Part shown: positions 35,401 through 45,400 of the stretch, one piece after another
Numbering within the stretch: position 1 is the first letter of the stretch
Layout: each line of letters begins with the position of its first letter
Origin: Monarcha castaneiventris obscurior
Lineage: Eukaryota; Chordata; Aves; Passeriformes; Monarchidae
Direction of reading: 5' to 3'
Length of the DNA stretch: 64,000 nt
Assembly (NCBI GenBank): GCA_026261815.1
Contig: JAMPIT010000890.1
Coordinates: 8,586,001-8,650,000 of the forward strand
Notes under the pieces: model-generated
Database searches by the model: none
The model's input: only the letters and a program-made list of their open reading frames with translations
What the model was told of the DNA's origin: nothing
Program-made: the position numbers and the translations under genes

Positions 35401-36819
35401 GCTGATCAGGCCGTGATGTTCTGAGAAGCTTCAGATTGATTTCAGTCGCTAAAATGGGTCATGTTTAATGAGATAAGTACATAACCTTAAGCTTCTGAAA
35501 AGCTTTCCTGGAATGAAGAGGTTTAGCTGCTGTTTTGTTGGTTTGGACTTACAAGGTGGAAATGTTTAACCTGTGGCATGGGCTGTGGCATCCACATAGG
35601 TGGTCCTTCTTTTACCTGAGAAGAAGGGAACAAAATAGATATTCCTAGCTTAGAGCTAGGAACAACTAGGCTCCGATGTGTCTGCTCAAAGGAGTCCAGT
35701 AATAACACATGCTTATTTCCTCTGTTTATGCAATTTACCAGGATTCTAGAGACACTGTAAATAAGGAGTATTTTATTAATAAACATTACTTTTTCTTTAG
35801 GAAGAAAAGCACCAATAAAGAAAAACTAAAGAAGGCTTAATTAGCTAAAATAAAGAAGAAATCAGGGTACAAAAAGACTAATAAACCCATTTATAACATT
35901 AAGAGCTTCAATGGCTAGAGTGGGAACACCAACACTGTTAACTTTTCAATCTGATGAAAGCCACGGGCTTAAAAGCTTTCTTGATCACCAAGATGGGGAG
36001 TGAACTGCTGTCAGAGAGGACGACAGCTACAGAAGAAACAACACAAGAAAACACGCTCAAATTCATGCGAAAATGGGCTGATGACAAGTGAAGACGGTCA
36101 GCACAGCTGGAGGGAGAACAGGGCTCTAAGAGGGGAGAGAAAAAAAGAAAAAAAAGGTGGTAAGTAAGAGTAAACTTGACCGTGAGGTTTTTGTTGGCTG
36201 ATAGAGCTGTCCCAGCCAAAGTGAATTGGGTGGGTGTAGCTGCCCAGCTGGCTGGATCCTAAACCCCCTGCCAGCCACTCTGTGCCCAACCACGTGGCTC
36301 CTCCCATGCAAAGAAGTCTTTGGGCTAACTGGACTTATTGTGGTGGACAGGATGTGTGAGAGAGGATGCAATTCAGCACTGGGTATCCTTCCAAAAGAGG
36401 GACAGGAGAAAGAAAAACAGAACAAAACAAACAAACAACAAAACCACAAAATACCAAACAAACAGAAAAATAAAAGTTATTCTGTGATACCAATTCTAGG
36501 TGGTTTGGGCTTCACTGTGACCAAACTGTGACAGCTTGCCCTGTCAAAAGCTGACTGCAACCCCTGCCTCTCAGAAACACATAGAACATATCTAATTAAT
36601 TGCATTTTTTGGCCACAGAGCTACCTTGGAACTGGAAATAAGCTGTTAGGCTCTAGATGATAATCACATTAACCTCTTTAGAGAGAGGGTTACTTTGTGC
36701 TGAACACCAGTTATACACTGAGTGTAAATATTTGCATTAGCTTTACTTCTGGAAGAAAAGCAAAAGTGAAAGTAGCAGCGCAGTAAAAGCACAGCTTGTA
36801 GTTCAATGCCTTAGCACAC
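32450..36819. other. Intergenic, upstream of PDLIM5
   Basis: No supported gene or named transposon. A CA/A-rich low-complexity tract is listed separately. The block at about 34990-35060 (TAATTA, AACCACA, ATTAAGG) is AT-rich with homeodomain and RUNX-like words, but it is not distinctive enough to call. Confidence 0.4.
36417..36476. repeat. (CAAA)n-like low-complexity tract
   Basis: Imperfect AACAAA/CAAAC runs over about 60 bp. This is simple sequence, with no flanking element recognised. Confidence 0.65.
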
Positions 36820-37040
36820 AGAAAGGTAATGTTACATTAAGTGCTGCTTAATTAAGAATAATTCGACTGTGCACTGTTAATCTCTTCATAATTTATGGGC
36901 TACTTTTTCCATTTACAAGTACCTTTTTGTACTTCACCACCGCAGGTGATATTCTCTGTCAGTTTTGCAGTGCCCATTACCTGACACCTAAGGCATTTCA
37001 TTAGCATTTAAACGAGACTTAAGTGCCGGAGTAATTCTGA
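36820..37040. promoter_or_regulatory. Candidate enhancer, homeodomain-motif cluster
   Basis: Two exact NKX2-type sites, TTAAGTG (36837-36843 and 37019-37025), bracket a block containing TTAATTAA (36848-36855), an E-box CAGGTG (36943-36948) and ATTAGCATTTAA (about 37000). It lies 2.4 kb upstream of PDLIM5 exon 1. The composition resembles conserved developmental enhancers, but conservation cannot be judged from one sequence. Confidence 0.25.
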
Positions 37041-39045
37041 GATAGGCTGCATCTGCATGGCTAGCTGACTACTGCATTTAAGTAATTTCCAGACTCCTTC
37101 CTTCCTTGTTCGGAGGGAAAAATGCAAGCTCTGTCTAAAATCCGGTAGTGGTAGGAAGAACAGGCAGGCCACAGTTCTAGCTGCTGCCGAGGTTTCTTGC
37201 TCAACTTACTATCTCTAATTTCACTATTCATCTTTAATGAAAAGCTTTTTCTCAAAGAGGAGAATATTTGAAAAGTGACCAAGAACGGAGCGATCTTGAG
37301 TTAGTGAGTTGCCTCTATTTCTGTGCCCTGTCTCTGGAGGCAAAGGAAAACAGACTCATTTGTTACAAACTGCTCACGCCACGGTGAAGTGATGACGGAC
37401 TTAAAGATGAGACTACAGCTTTGAGCTGGGAGTGGCACTGGCCTTGCTGCAGTGGGTGGGTATGGTGCAGATTGCATGGAGGCTTGCCGGGGGTGAAACC
37501 TGCTGCAACACCAACCAGCAAAAGTCCCTCTGCAAGTTCTTCTTCAGTCACGATGAATTAAGGTAATACTGTCTTGAGATGCTGCATGTGCAAGCTGCTC
37601 TCCCAAGAGGAAAAGCTGAAGGCTTTGGGAGAACTGAAGTGGAAAAGGATGTTTTTCACTAACATGGCAAAGGGAAAAATCAAGCAGGACCAGAGGCTGT
37701 GTGCTCTGGTGAGCTGAGAGCAGATTGCTACCTAAGCAGTCAGCACAGGGACACACTGACACTGGAGACACCATGTGAGTCACATTGAGGAGTGGGGTCC
37801 TGGAGCTCTTTCTACTCTAATAAATAAAACAGCATGAGAGTGACCTACAGCCCTTGTGACACAATGAAAAATCCCTGTGTTGGGTAATCTTTACCTCCAT
37901 GAATTAAAATCATGTGAGAGTCTGTTTGCGTAACAGGGATTTTTAGTTTTGCCTGATTGGAGAGACTTAATAGGAAAAGAGCAGACTAAAGAAGAAAGAT
38001 TTCTGAAACAGTGGTTTGGCTACAGTAGTGGGGGATTTAGCTGCTTTTCTTTTTGGGATGCTGTTTGAAGTGCATTTGTCCTAGTCATGGCAAGTGAGAA
38101 GACACACAGCTCAGTGGGACACTGTTAAAATATCCTTGCTGAGGCTCACTGAGCCAGGCCTCAGAGGACTGGACAGGCCCTGGTTTCATGCACACCTAGG
38201 CTCCTAGGGCATGGGTCTCCTAACCCAGCATCAGCTCCAGCCTGAGGGCTCCCATTTTGGATAGCCTGTGAGGGCAATGGGCACAGCAGGGCCAAACTCA
38301 GGCTCAAGGCTGTGCAGGTGACAAAGCAAGGGACAGTGCTCTGGGGCCAGAGGGGTGAGGCAGGGCCATCCACTATGTGTTGCATAGTGATAAGTAAGAA
38401 TTTAAAGCTTTCTTCTGCACTCCTCCACAATAAATCCGTGCTTGAAGAGGGGAAATCCTTTGATTTGTACTGATAGTGGTACTGTTTACTAGATGTACAT
38501 TTCTTTCACAGCCATTTTTACTTGTAATGACTTCCTAATGTGAAGTTTGGCAGGAACCTCAAGCTCACCACGCTGCGAGGTGCAGCTGACCGTGACTCCG
38601 AAGCACCTCTGTTGCATCTTCGTCCTGTTCCTGCCTCTCCCAAGGCAGTGGCAGGGGCTGACGCTGGCAGGCCCAGCAGTGCTCTCCCAGCCAGCCTGGC
38701 CCGCTCCAGGCTCGCGGATTCCCAAGCTGGACAGTCTCCGTATTAAATAATTACTCCTTTAACAATCTGATCAAGCATCCCCTTAGAATCTGGTTCATTT
38801 CATGCACCCACTCCTACAGCGATGCTGTGCCAGAAACCTTACTTCCTGGCGGATCTCTTCTAATTTCAGAGCTGAATTTATGCATGGCTACTCTGTACCC
38901 GTTTGTTCTTGTACCAGCCTTCTCTGTTAGCTCCGACAGCTCTTCTGCCTCGCTGCCGTTCCCCCACTTTGATGTCCTCAGGGGGCGAGCACATCCCTGT
39001 CATTCCTCACGCTGCTCCGCATCAAATCAACCAAACTCCCTCTTT
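37041..39045. other. Proximal upstream region of PDLIM5
   Basis: No exon was recognised. GC content rises towards the CpG island; several open frames at 38.5-38.8 kb reflect composition rather than genes. Confidence 0.4.
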
Positions 39046-39241
39046 CCGTAGGGTCTCCTGCCCCGCCTCAGGCTGCCCCCGCAGCTTCCCCCATCCCCGC
39101 CCGGCACTGCAGCCCCTTCCCTCCGGGGAGCGGCACACAGGGAGCGGCCCCTCCCCGCTCGCCCTTGCGCTTCACAGGTGCGCCTGGAGCTGCGTGTGCG
39201 CAAATCACAGCGGGGTGAAAGCGAGCGTTTCCCGGTTAAAA

Positions 39242-39269
39242 ACAAAACAAAACAAACCAAACCAAACAA
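39242..39269. repeat. (AAAC)n-like tract inside the CpG island
   Basis: CAAAACAAAACAAACCAAAC-type simple sequence interrupting otherwise GC-rich promoter DNA, about 120 bp upstream of the proposed first exon. Confidence 0.7.
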
Positions 39270-39317
39270 CATAGCACAGCTGCGCACCTCGCGGCCTTTC
39301 CTGCCCCTGCCCCGTCC

Positions 39318-39360
39318 GGCGGCGGCGGCCGGGCAGGGCAGGGCCGGGCCGGGCCGGGCC
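39318..39360. repeat. GGC and GGGCC short tandem repeats
   Basis: (GGC)4-like sequence runs into GGGCAGGGCAGGGCC and (GGGCC)n, with several runs of three or more G. It lies about 20-60 bp upstream of the ETS site, so it may be in the core promoter. Confidence 0.75.
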
Positions 39361-39461
39361 AGGGGAGGAGCGGCGGCAGACGGAAGTGAAAACAAGAGCG
39401 GGGGGCCGGAGCTGCCGCCTCGCAGACGCGCCGCGCTGTCCTCGCCTCTCCGCGCCGCCGG
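39361..39461 (+). other. PDLIM5: PDLIM5 exon 1 (5' UTR, start approximate)
   Basis: The 3' boundary is well defined: CCGCCGG/GTGAGTGC, a consensus donor at 39462. The 5' end is not visible and is placed arbitrarily just before the ETS site. There is no ATG between the ETS site and the donor, consistent with a non-coding first exon. The distance to the first coding exon is 2.9 kb. From memory, human PDLIM5 likewise has a non-coding first exon a few kb before the ATG exon. Confidence 0.65.
39382..39391 (+). promoter_or_regulatory. ETS/IRF composite element
   Basis: GGAAGTGAAA matches the ETS-IRF composite consensus GGAANNGAAA exactly, and CGGAAGTG alone is a good GABPA/ETS site. It lies 70 bp before the exon 1 donor, close to where transcription should start. 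Confidence 0.4.
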
Positions 39462-39491
39462 GTGAGTGCCGGGGCGGCAGAACGCGAAAAG

Positions 39492-39510
39492 AAAAAAAAA
39501 AAAAAAAAAA
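39492..39510. repeat. Poly-A tract, 30 bp inside intron 1
   Basis: A run of 19 A directly downstream of the first splice donor, an AT homopolymer in the middle of the CpG island. Confidence 0.8.
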
Positions 39511-39771
39511 CAAGGGGAGAACTGGGCAAAGTCACTAGGCTGGGCGCGGTTTGTAAAGCTCCTCAGTGCGTGTTTTCTTTTCGTTTAATGTCTGTGAGCG
39601 GGGCGCGCAGCTTGCCGCGGTTGCGGAGCGCCCGGCCGGGGTGCGGTGGGGGGGCGGCGGGGGCGCGGCTCGGCCCCGGGGCAGCGCCTCGGGGAGCCCG
39701 GGCTGCGGGACACCTGCGGGGCTCCTCGCTCTCAGCCCAGCGCTGCCGTGCCCGGGGGGCTGCTCGGACGT

Positions 39772-39890
39772 GGGGCTCCGGGGTGCCCCGGGCTGTGCGG
39801 CACCGCGGGGCTCCGGTGTGCCCCGGGCTGTGCGGCACCGCGGGGCTCCGGGCTCCGGTGTGCCCCGCTCCCCGGGCTGTGCGGCACCGC
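39772..39890. repeat. 35-bp GC-rich minisatellite, three units
   Basis: Units at 39772-39806 and 39807-39841 are both 35 bp and differ by one base. The third (39842-39890) is 49 bp, with internal duplications. A shorter fourth start (GGGGCTGCGC) follows. Each unit starts GGGGCTCCGG and ends GTGCGGCACCGC. The 35-bp period is not a multiple of three, which is why misleading open frames pass through it in several frames. Confidence 0.85.
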
Positions 39891-42384
39891 GGGGCTGCGC
39901 GCCGGCTGCCCCTGGGGCTGCCGGGGCTGTGGGAGCGCCTGGAGCCGGGACTGAGCACTCCTGGGCGGTGTCTCGTCCCCAGCCTGCGGTGGCCGTGGGG
40001 CTCCTCGTCCCAGAGAGATGGGCAAAGAGGTGCCGAGGTGTGCGGGGCTTGTGCTGGCGCTGCCCCCGCCGCTTGCTCCGGCACGGCCGCCCCGGGGGCA
40101 GGAAGGCCCGGCAGGGTGGCTCTGTGTCCCGGCCGGCAGTGCTGCCGGAGATTTGAAATTCCCCCTTCCAGGCGCGGGTCCACCGAGCGTTTGGTCGTCT
40201 AAAGGAAAGTTGCACAATTTCACCCTTAGCTGATTTGTTTGCACAATGTTCCCCACGTGAAGCGAAGTTGGTGGTTTGCAGTGTTTTCCTGTAGCTGTTG
40301 GCCTGGCGCATTTTATGGAATTTGTTAAATAAAACTTTGAACGGGTCTTCTTTGTCTGCCGTTCCTTCCTGGTGTATCTGTCAGGCTGGAGATGAAGGCG
40401 TATCAGAATTGAGGGAGTGAGAAAGGAAAGATGAGTGATGCTGAGTGGGATGCACGGCATTTCAGCGTGCAGTCTCTTCCCTCCTGTTTCTAGTTGCTAC
40501 AAATGAAAAAGAAAGATATTCATTCCTAATAGAATTTAATCTTTTTCCTGGGTCTGTAATTGTAACTAGCTGTTGCTCAGTTAAAAAAAAAAGCCACACA
40601 AGTGCTTTAGTTTCTATTGACAGGTAAAGCCTTCTCGCCTGTGTGGAACAACTGCACTGTGTGCTGGTCCCTAGATGCGTCTTGGTTTTCTGCAGCCTCA
40701 TAATTTACAGTGACCTGTCAGTGCCGTGGATTTCATTTAGTGGGAGTGAAAACAACTTGTATTTTTATGCGGAAAGAAACCGGTGACTAATTTAGGTCCT
40801 CTTTTTAAAAGAATTTTGTGCACAGGGTAATTAAACAGCTTAGTTCTCGCTTTAGTGGTGAGCAAGCCCCCTAAGAATCCTAGCTCAAACTTGGCGGGGG
40901 CTTTTCTTCCTCTTTCGCCACAGGAGAGCTCCGTCTTTTGTGTTTCCCCTTCTGTACACTGGCGCTTGTTGAGCCTTTTAAGGGTGGGTTGAGTCGGCGC
41001 CTGGGGTCAGAGCTGGCCCTTTGCTGGATGCCAGCAGGTTGGGAATGGCCCAGTTACCCGGACACCTCTGGTACAAGCTCCAAATTCTGCTTCCTAATAT
41101 ATAAATCTTGTGCTGCCTAATGCCAGTAGCCCTGCCCTGGTTACCTGAGCGGCCGTCGGTGTGAATAAAGTTCACTGTTTGATTTAGAAACAAGTCTGAG
41201 CAGCTCTGGGAGGTGAACCCAGAAACGTGCGTTGTGGATGGCTTTCTTGAGGAGTGACATCCCTGCCCCGATGGGGGCTGTGCCACAGCCCTGCTCTCAT
41301 GGTCCTTGTGGGTGGGCTGCATTTGGAAAAATCCACCGTCTCTGAGAAACAAACGCGGCCCCCCTGCAGTGTATGAACAGCTAAAACCGGGCTTTTCGGA
41401 GTTTGGTGGGGTTTGCAGCCGCCTGCTGCTGCTGCTTGGCTGAAGGTCCACCTTAAATGTCCCTATATGAGTATGGAATCTGGCTGTGCCCCGGTGTAGT
41501 CTTACACCAGCCCGCCCTGGTGTGCTCCTGCCGGGCTTCAACTATACAAAAATAGACGGCATCCACTACCTAAGATGTCACTGTAACTTTACTTATCTGA
41601 GGTGGAACCGAAGCCCTTATCTTTGACGCTGAACAGCACTTAAGTATCTCAGTTGCCTTTTAAAGGTAATTTGTTGCCCACATTTGCGGAGAGGGAGATG
41701 CTTGGGTTTTGCTTCCTCAGCATTGAGTCGTGGCTGTGGATATTTTGCTTTAGTTCACAGCTTTCATTTTGAGGGTTGGCTTTAATATCTGTCTTGTCTG
41801 TGACATTGTTCTGCCACTATGAAGCTATGCTGTAAAAATAAAAAAGTCACAGGGATTTTATTTTCGTCTGATTAACTGCAAAGTTGTGATGCTTTGACAT
41901 TGTTGTGTTTAGAAATAAGCTTTGAGCTGATGACATGGCAGCATATGATATTAATTTTGTTGGAATTGAATGTGCCAGTAGTGCTAATGTCTTCCATACT
42001 TGGGTTTAAGGGATGCTATCAATTCATGCTTGTCTCAATATTGACTTTTTTAAGCTGAGCTTTAATGGTGGGTGTTTTTACCCCCCCTGCCCCACACAGT
42101 GTTTTGTTAGTAAAAAGTAATTGTCAAACATTTTGGCAGCAGCAGTTCTCCAAGTTATGTTTGTTCCTAAGCTATAGAGGGAAACAACATATGAGGAATA
42201 AAAGCACAAGTCAGGACAGACCTGGTGTGGGGTTTTTGGCTGTTTTGGTGGGAGGGGAGTACAGCCAAAGAAAGAAGGCTTTCAAAATTGCAGACAGTGC
42301 CTTTTGTTTTTATCATCTTTAAATTAAAACTCTAATCCTCTTCTGCAGGCATCAGTTGGATTTGGTCCTTGAATACTAAACATC

Positions 42385-42480
42385 ATGAGCAACTACAGCG
42401 TGTCTTTGGTCGGGCCGGCTCCCTGGGGTTTCAGGCTTCAAGGGGGCAAGGATTTCAATGTGCCTCTGTCTATCTCTCGA
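42385..42480 (+). CDS. PDLIM5: PDLIM5 first coding exon (PDZ domain start)
   Basis: The exon begins at 42349 after CTCTTCTGCAG, has 36 nt of 5' UTR, an ATG at 42385 and 32 codons up to the GTAAGTG donor at 42481 (phase 0 out). The peptide begins [16 protein letters not shown], which I recognise as the N-terminus of PDLIM5/ENH; the PWGF carboxylate-binding loop of the PDZ domain is present, followed by [13 protein letters not shown]5 is a PDZ-LIM scaffold that binds alpha-actinin through its PDZ domain at Z-discs and actin structures, and binds protein kinases such as PKC through its LIM domains. The remaining PDZ and the LIM exons lie beyond the window. The end of this exon (FNVPLSISR) looks more like PDLIM7 than mammalian PDLIM5, but the [10 protein letters not shown] start decides the assignment. 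Confidence 0.93.
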
Positions 42481-45400
42481 GTAAGTGCATTTGCTTCTTT
42501 TCCTGCATGTGGATATCTGTTATGCTGTGGCCAACCCACAACCTTCAGACAAAGCCATTAATTACAGACACTGGGGCTCAGCTTGCCCTGTGGCATGGAG
42601 GACTCTTGGGGGTCAGGGAGGGAGGGATAGAGCCGGGAAAATAAATCTTTATTGTATGAAGGCTCCAAGAAATTTAGCTTAGGAAGGATTTGTTCATTTG
42701 AAATGGTTGTTTTATCTACATTTGTTTATTCAAATAACAAAAGAAACTACCCTTGAATTCCCTTCCCTGCTCCCATCCAGAAAACAGAGATGCAGAGGTT
42801 GGAGGCTGACAGGAAACAAGCAATTTACTTTACTGGGCTGAGCCTCTGCAGTTCAAATGGGAAACAGTGGGGAAAAATCCCTCATGGTACCCTTGTTTAT
42901 TCACCAGCTCTTAGCTGCTCGAGGATCTTGTGGTGTCTGTTATTACAAATCCTACCATTTGTAATAAAAAGGTCCTTAAATGACGGTAGTTGTAAATAGC
43001 AGTTCATCAATATGTGCCTGAGTGAACATGCCAGTTTCTCATGAGTGTTTTATAGAGTATGCGCTCTGAACTGGTGTTCAAAGGATTTGAGGAACTAAGT
43101 CAAAACAAATATGATCTTTGTACCCAGCACTGTCTAACTAGTTTCCTACTTTAAAACTGTGTTTTCAGGGAAGGCTTGTCTTTCAGTGTGGGCTGAGTTT
43201 CAAAGCCTTTTTCAGAGGGCTGAAGCACTTTGCATATAAGATATAGGGACAAACTCTGCAGTATTGAATTTCTAGGATCACTGGAAATCTCTGGGTGAAG
43301 AGACTGGCTTTTGATGGCTCTGTACCCTGACACCTTTAAAGTTGATTCGCCATGTGGAATCATTTATATACAAATGGCCCCTTCTCTGTCAACAGCTCTT
43401 CTCTCCCTCCTCCTGCATTTTGGTAGAGTTTAGTGACAAAGATGAATTATTTTTTACACCTGTTGGGTCTGCAGAATTGATACTGCCCCGGGAGATGGAG
43501 CAGGTTTCTATTTGGGTTTATGCATCATGGCGATATTTTTAGCTAATCTTAACTTGTGTTTCAAACCCTTCCAGTTCATTTAGTCTTGGCTTATCTTATC
43601 CACTGGTGGATTATGCTGGTGAAATTGAAGTACAGTTTGGCTCTGAAAAATTCTTTTTATATGGCTAAAATAGACTGGAGAGCTGTAGAAATGCCTGTGT
43701 ACTGATTAGGACAGTTAATACCTGAGACAAAAAGGGGTTGAAAAGCAGTTTATTCCTGAATTTCAGGGACTTAAAGGCTGAACTGTAATTCAGTTTCTTG
43801 TTCAGTAGCTGGTTACTTGTACACTAATGAGAGGTTTGAATTGTGGATGTGGATAGCGCTCTACTGATTTGATGGTCCAAGAGCTTTCATGACAAGGATT
43901 TACAAAGGCACAGGAGCTTGCCTGCATGGGGTGCTTGTGCGTGGTACCGATGAGCAGTTAAGCACTACAGGCAGTAAGCCATGCGAAACAACCAGTTTCA
44001 GGAAAGGGTAATACTTTTTTTGTAGAGGCCTCTGTTATCCTGGAGATCTAGAGTGCAGTCCTGCTGTAAGCAGGCTTCCTATCTAAAAGAGGAAACATGT
44101 TGGAATTAGCCTAGACTACAACTTTATAGCAGGAATCAAATACGCTGCCTCACGGAGTAGCCTGGAGGAACTGGCCTAAATAGCTACCTATAAAAGCCTC
44201 AGTTATGGGATTCCCTAATGACAAATGTCAGTGCCCACAAGAGCAGAACATAATGAAAGACGGGGACTGGTGTGGTTTTGGAACTATAATTTGTGCATGG
44301 GCGTGGAAGCACAATCTCCACTTCACGTATTATACCTCAGCACCGCTCCTCAGCTGCACTGTTTCTTCCTACTTGTAGTTAAGACTATGCGAGTATTGGA
44401 CTGCTTGGTGCCTTTTTTTTTATTTTCCTCCTCCTTTGGGTCAAAGAAAATGCATAGTTCTGGTGTGCCAATCCAGCTTTGGCCTGATAGTTTTTACTGG
44501 AAGAATTCAACACCCGTGTTCCTGGTATGCTAGAACAGCATGTACAGTTCACCCCCAAGCCCTTCTTTTCCTGATGTAGCACAAATTCCTTCCTGTATCT
44601 GAAGGCTGCTAATTAAATTATTTTAGCAAAACAGTAATAAGACAGCATAATTATGTTCCTTGGCAAGGAGGGCTATTTGGTTTTGTTTCGTTTTTAATTT
44701 GTCCTCTAGATGCTGAAGATGAGTGCTGGGCTGCTGAGGACTAATTTCCTGCTTTAGTTCAAACTCCTTGAAATTAAGTTTAAATAAAGTGTAGTTTATG
44801 GAGCTCAGAAAATACACTGGTTTCTAAAGCTGTTTATCTGAAACATTAATCTCTTCACTAATGATTTGAACAAATTAAGATCTCCCAGTTCCTTGGAGAA
44901 AGTTTTTAGTAAGTTACTTGAGTTTGTACAGGATGCAGTTTAAATGGGCGTATTCCTTGTTGCCTGTGTAGGGTAAAATGAGCCTGTTTTGTATCCTTCA
45001 GTTGAAATTGTGGTCAACTAAGGTTAACATTAGTGCAGAAATAGCATTTAAATTTTCATAAATTAGTATATTGCAGACTAGCTGCAACATAACCAATAGC
45101 AACAGTTATTGCAGGGTTGTGTCAGTCACTTTATATAGCTGAGTGCTGTAAAGCTGCTATGTATCATTATACAGCTGTACTCATTTCATGGGAAGTAATA
45201 AACGTGATGCTGGGGTTGCTGTGATGGGATAGCTATTACATGTATCAATATAAGTGTATGTTGCATATGCACATAGTTACGTATGCATATGTGACATATG
45301 TAAAATGTATATTTAGTATAAATGTCCCTACAACACAAACACATGCAGAACCTGTTATGTGGACTTGTATTTGGCTGGACTTTGACAGAGTGGCTTTTCC

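Larger units (their letters stand above)
39046..40200 (+). promoter_or_regulatory. PDLIM5: CpG island promoter of PDLIM5
   Basis: About 1.15 kb of GC- and CpG-dense sequence with many GC boxes, starting near GGGTCTCCTGCCCCGCC. It covers the non-coding first exon and the start of intron 1. No TATA box is seen just upstream of exon 1, typical of a broad CpG-island promoter. It contains an ETS/IRF composite site, a GGGCC-repeat block and a 35-bp minisatellite. Long open frames on both strands here (up to about 258 codons) are caused by high GC and are not genes. Confidence 0.85.
39462..42348 (+). other. PDLIM5: PDLIM5 intron 1
   Basis: This runs from the GTGAGT donor to the acceptor CTCTAATCCTCTTCTGCAG. 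The first 0.7 kb is CpG island. The rest is single-copy, with no repeat family or extra exon recognised, although GACAG/GTAAAG at about 40622 is donor-like. An AATAAA at about 40329 has no associated gene. Confidence 0.7.

Noticed and set aside
39462..40311. Very long open frames (up to 246 codons plus, 258 codons minus) over the CpG island
   Set aside because: High GC removes stop codons on both strands at once, the frames overlap each other and a minisatellite, and their peptides are low-complexity Pro/Ala/Arg. They lie across a consensus splice donor and the 5' end of intron 1.
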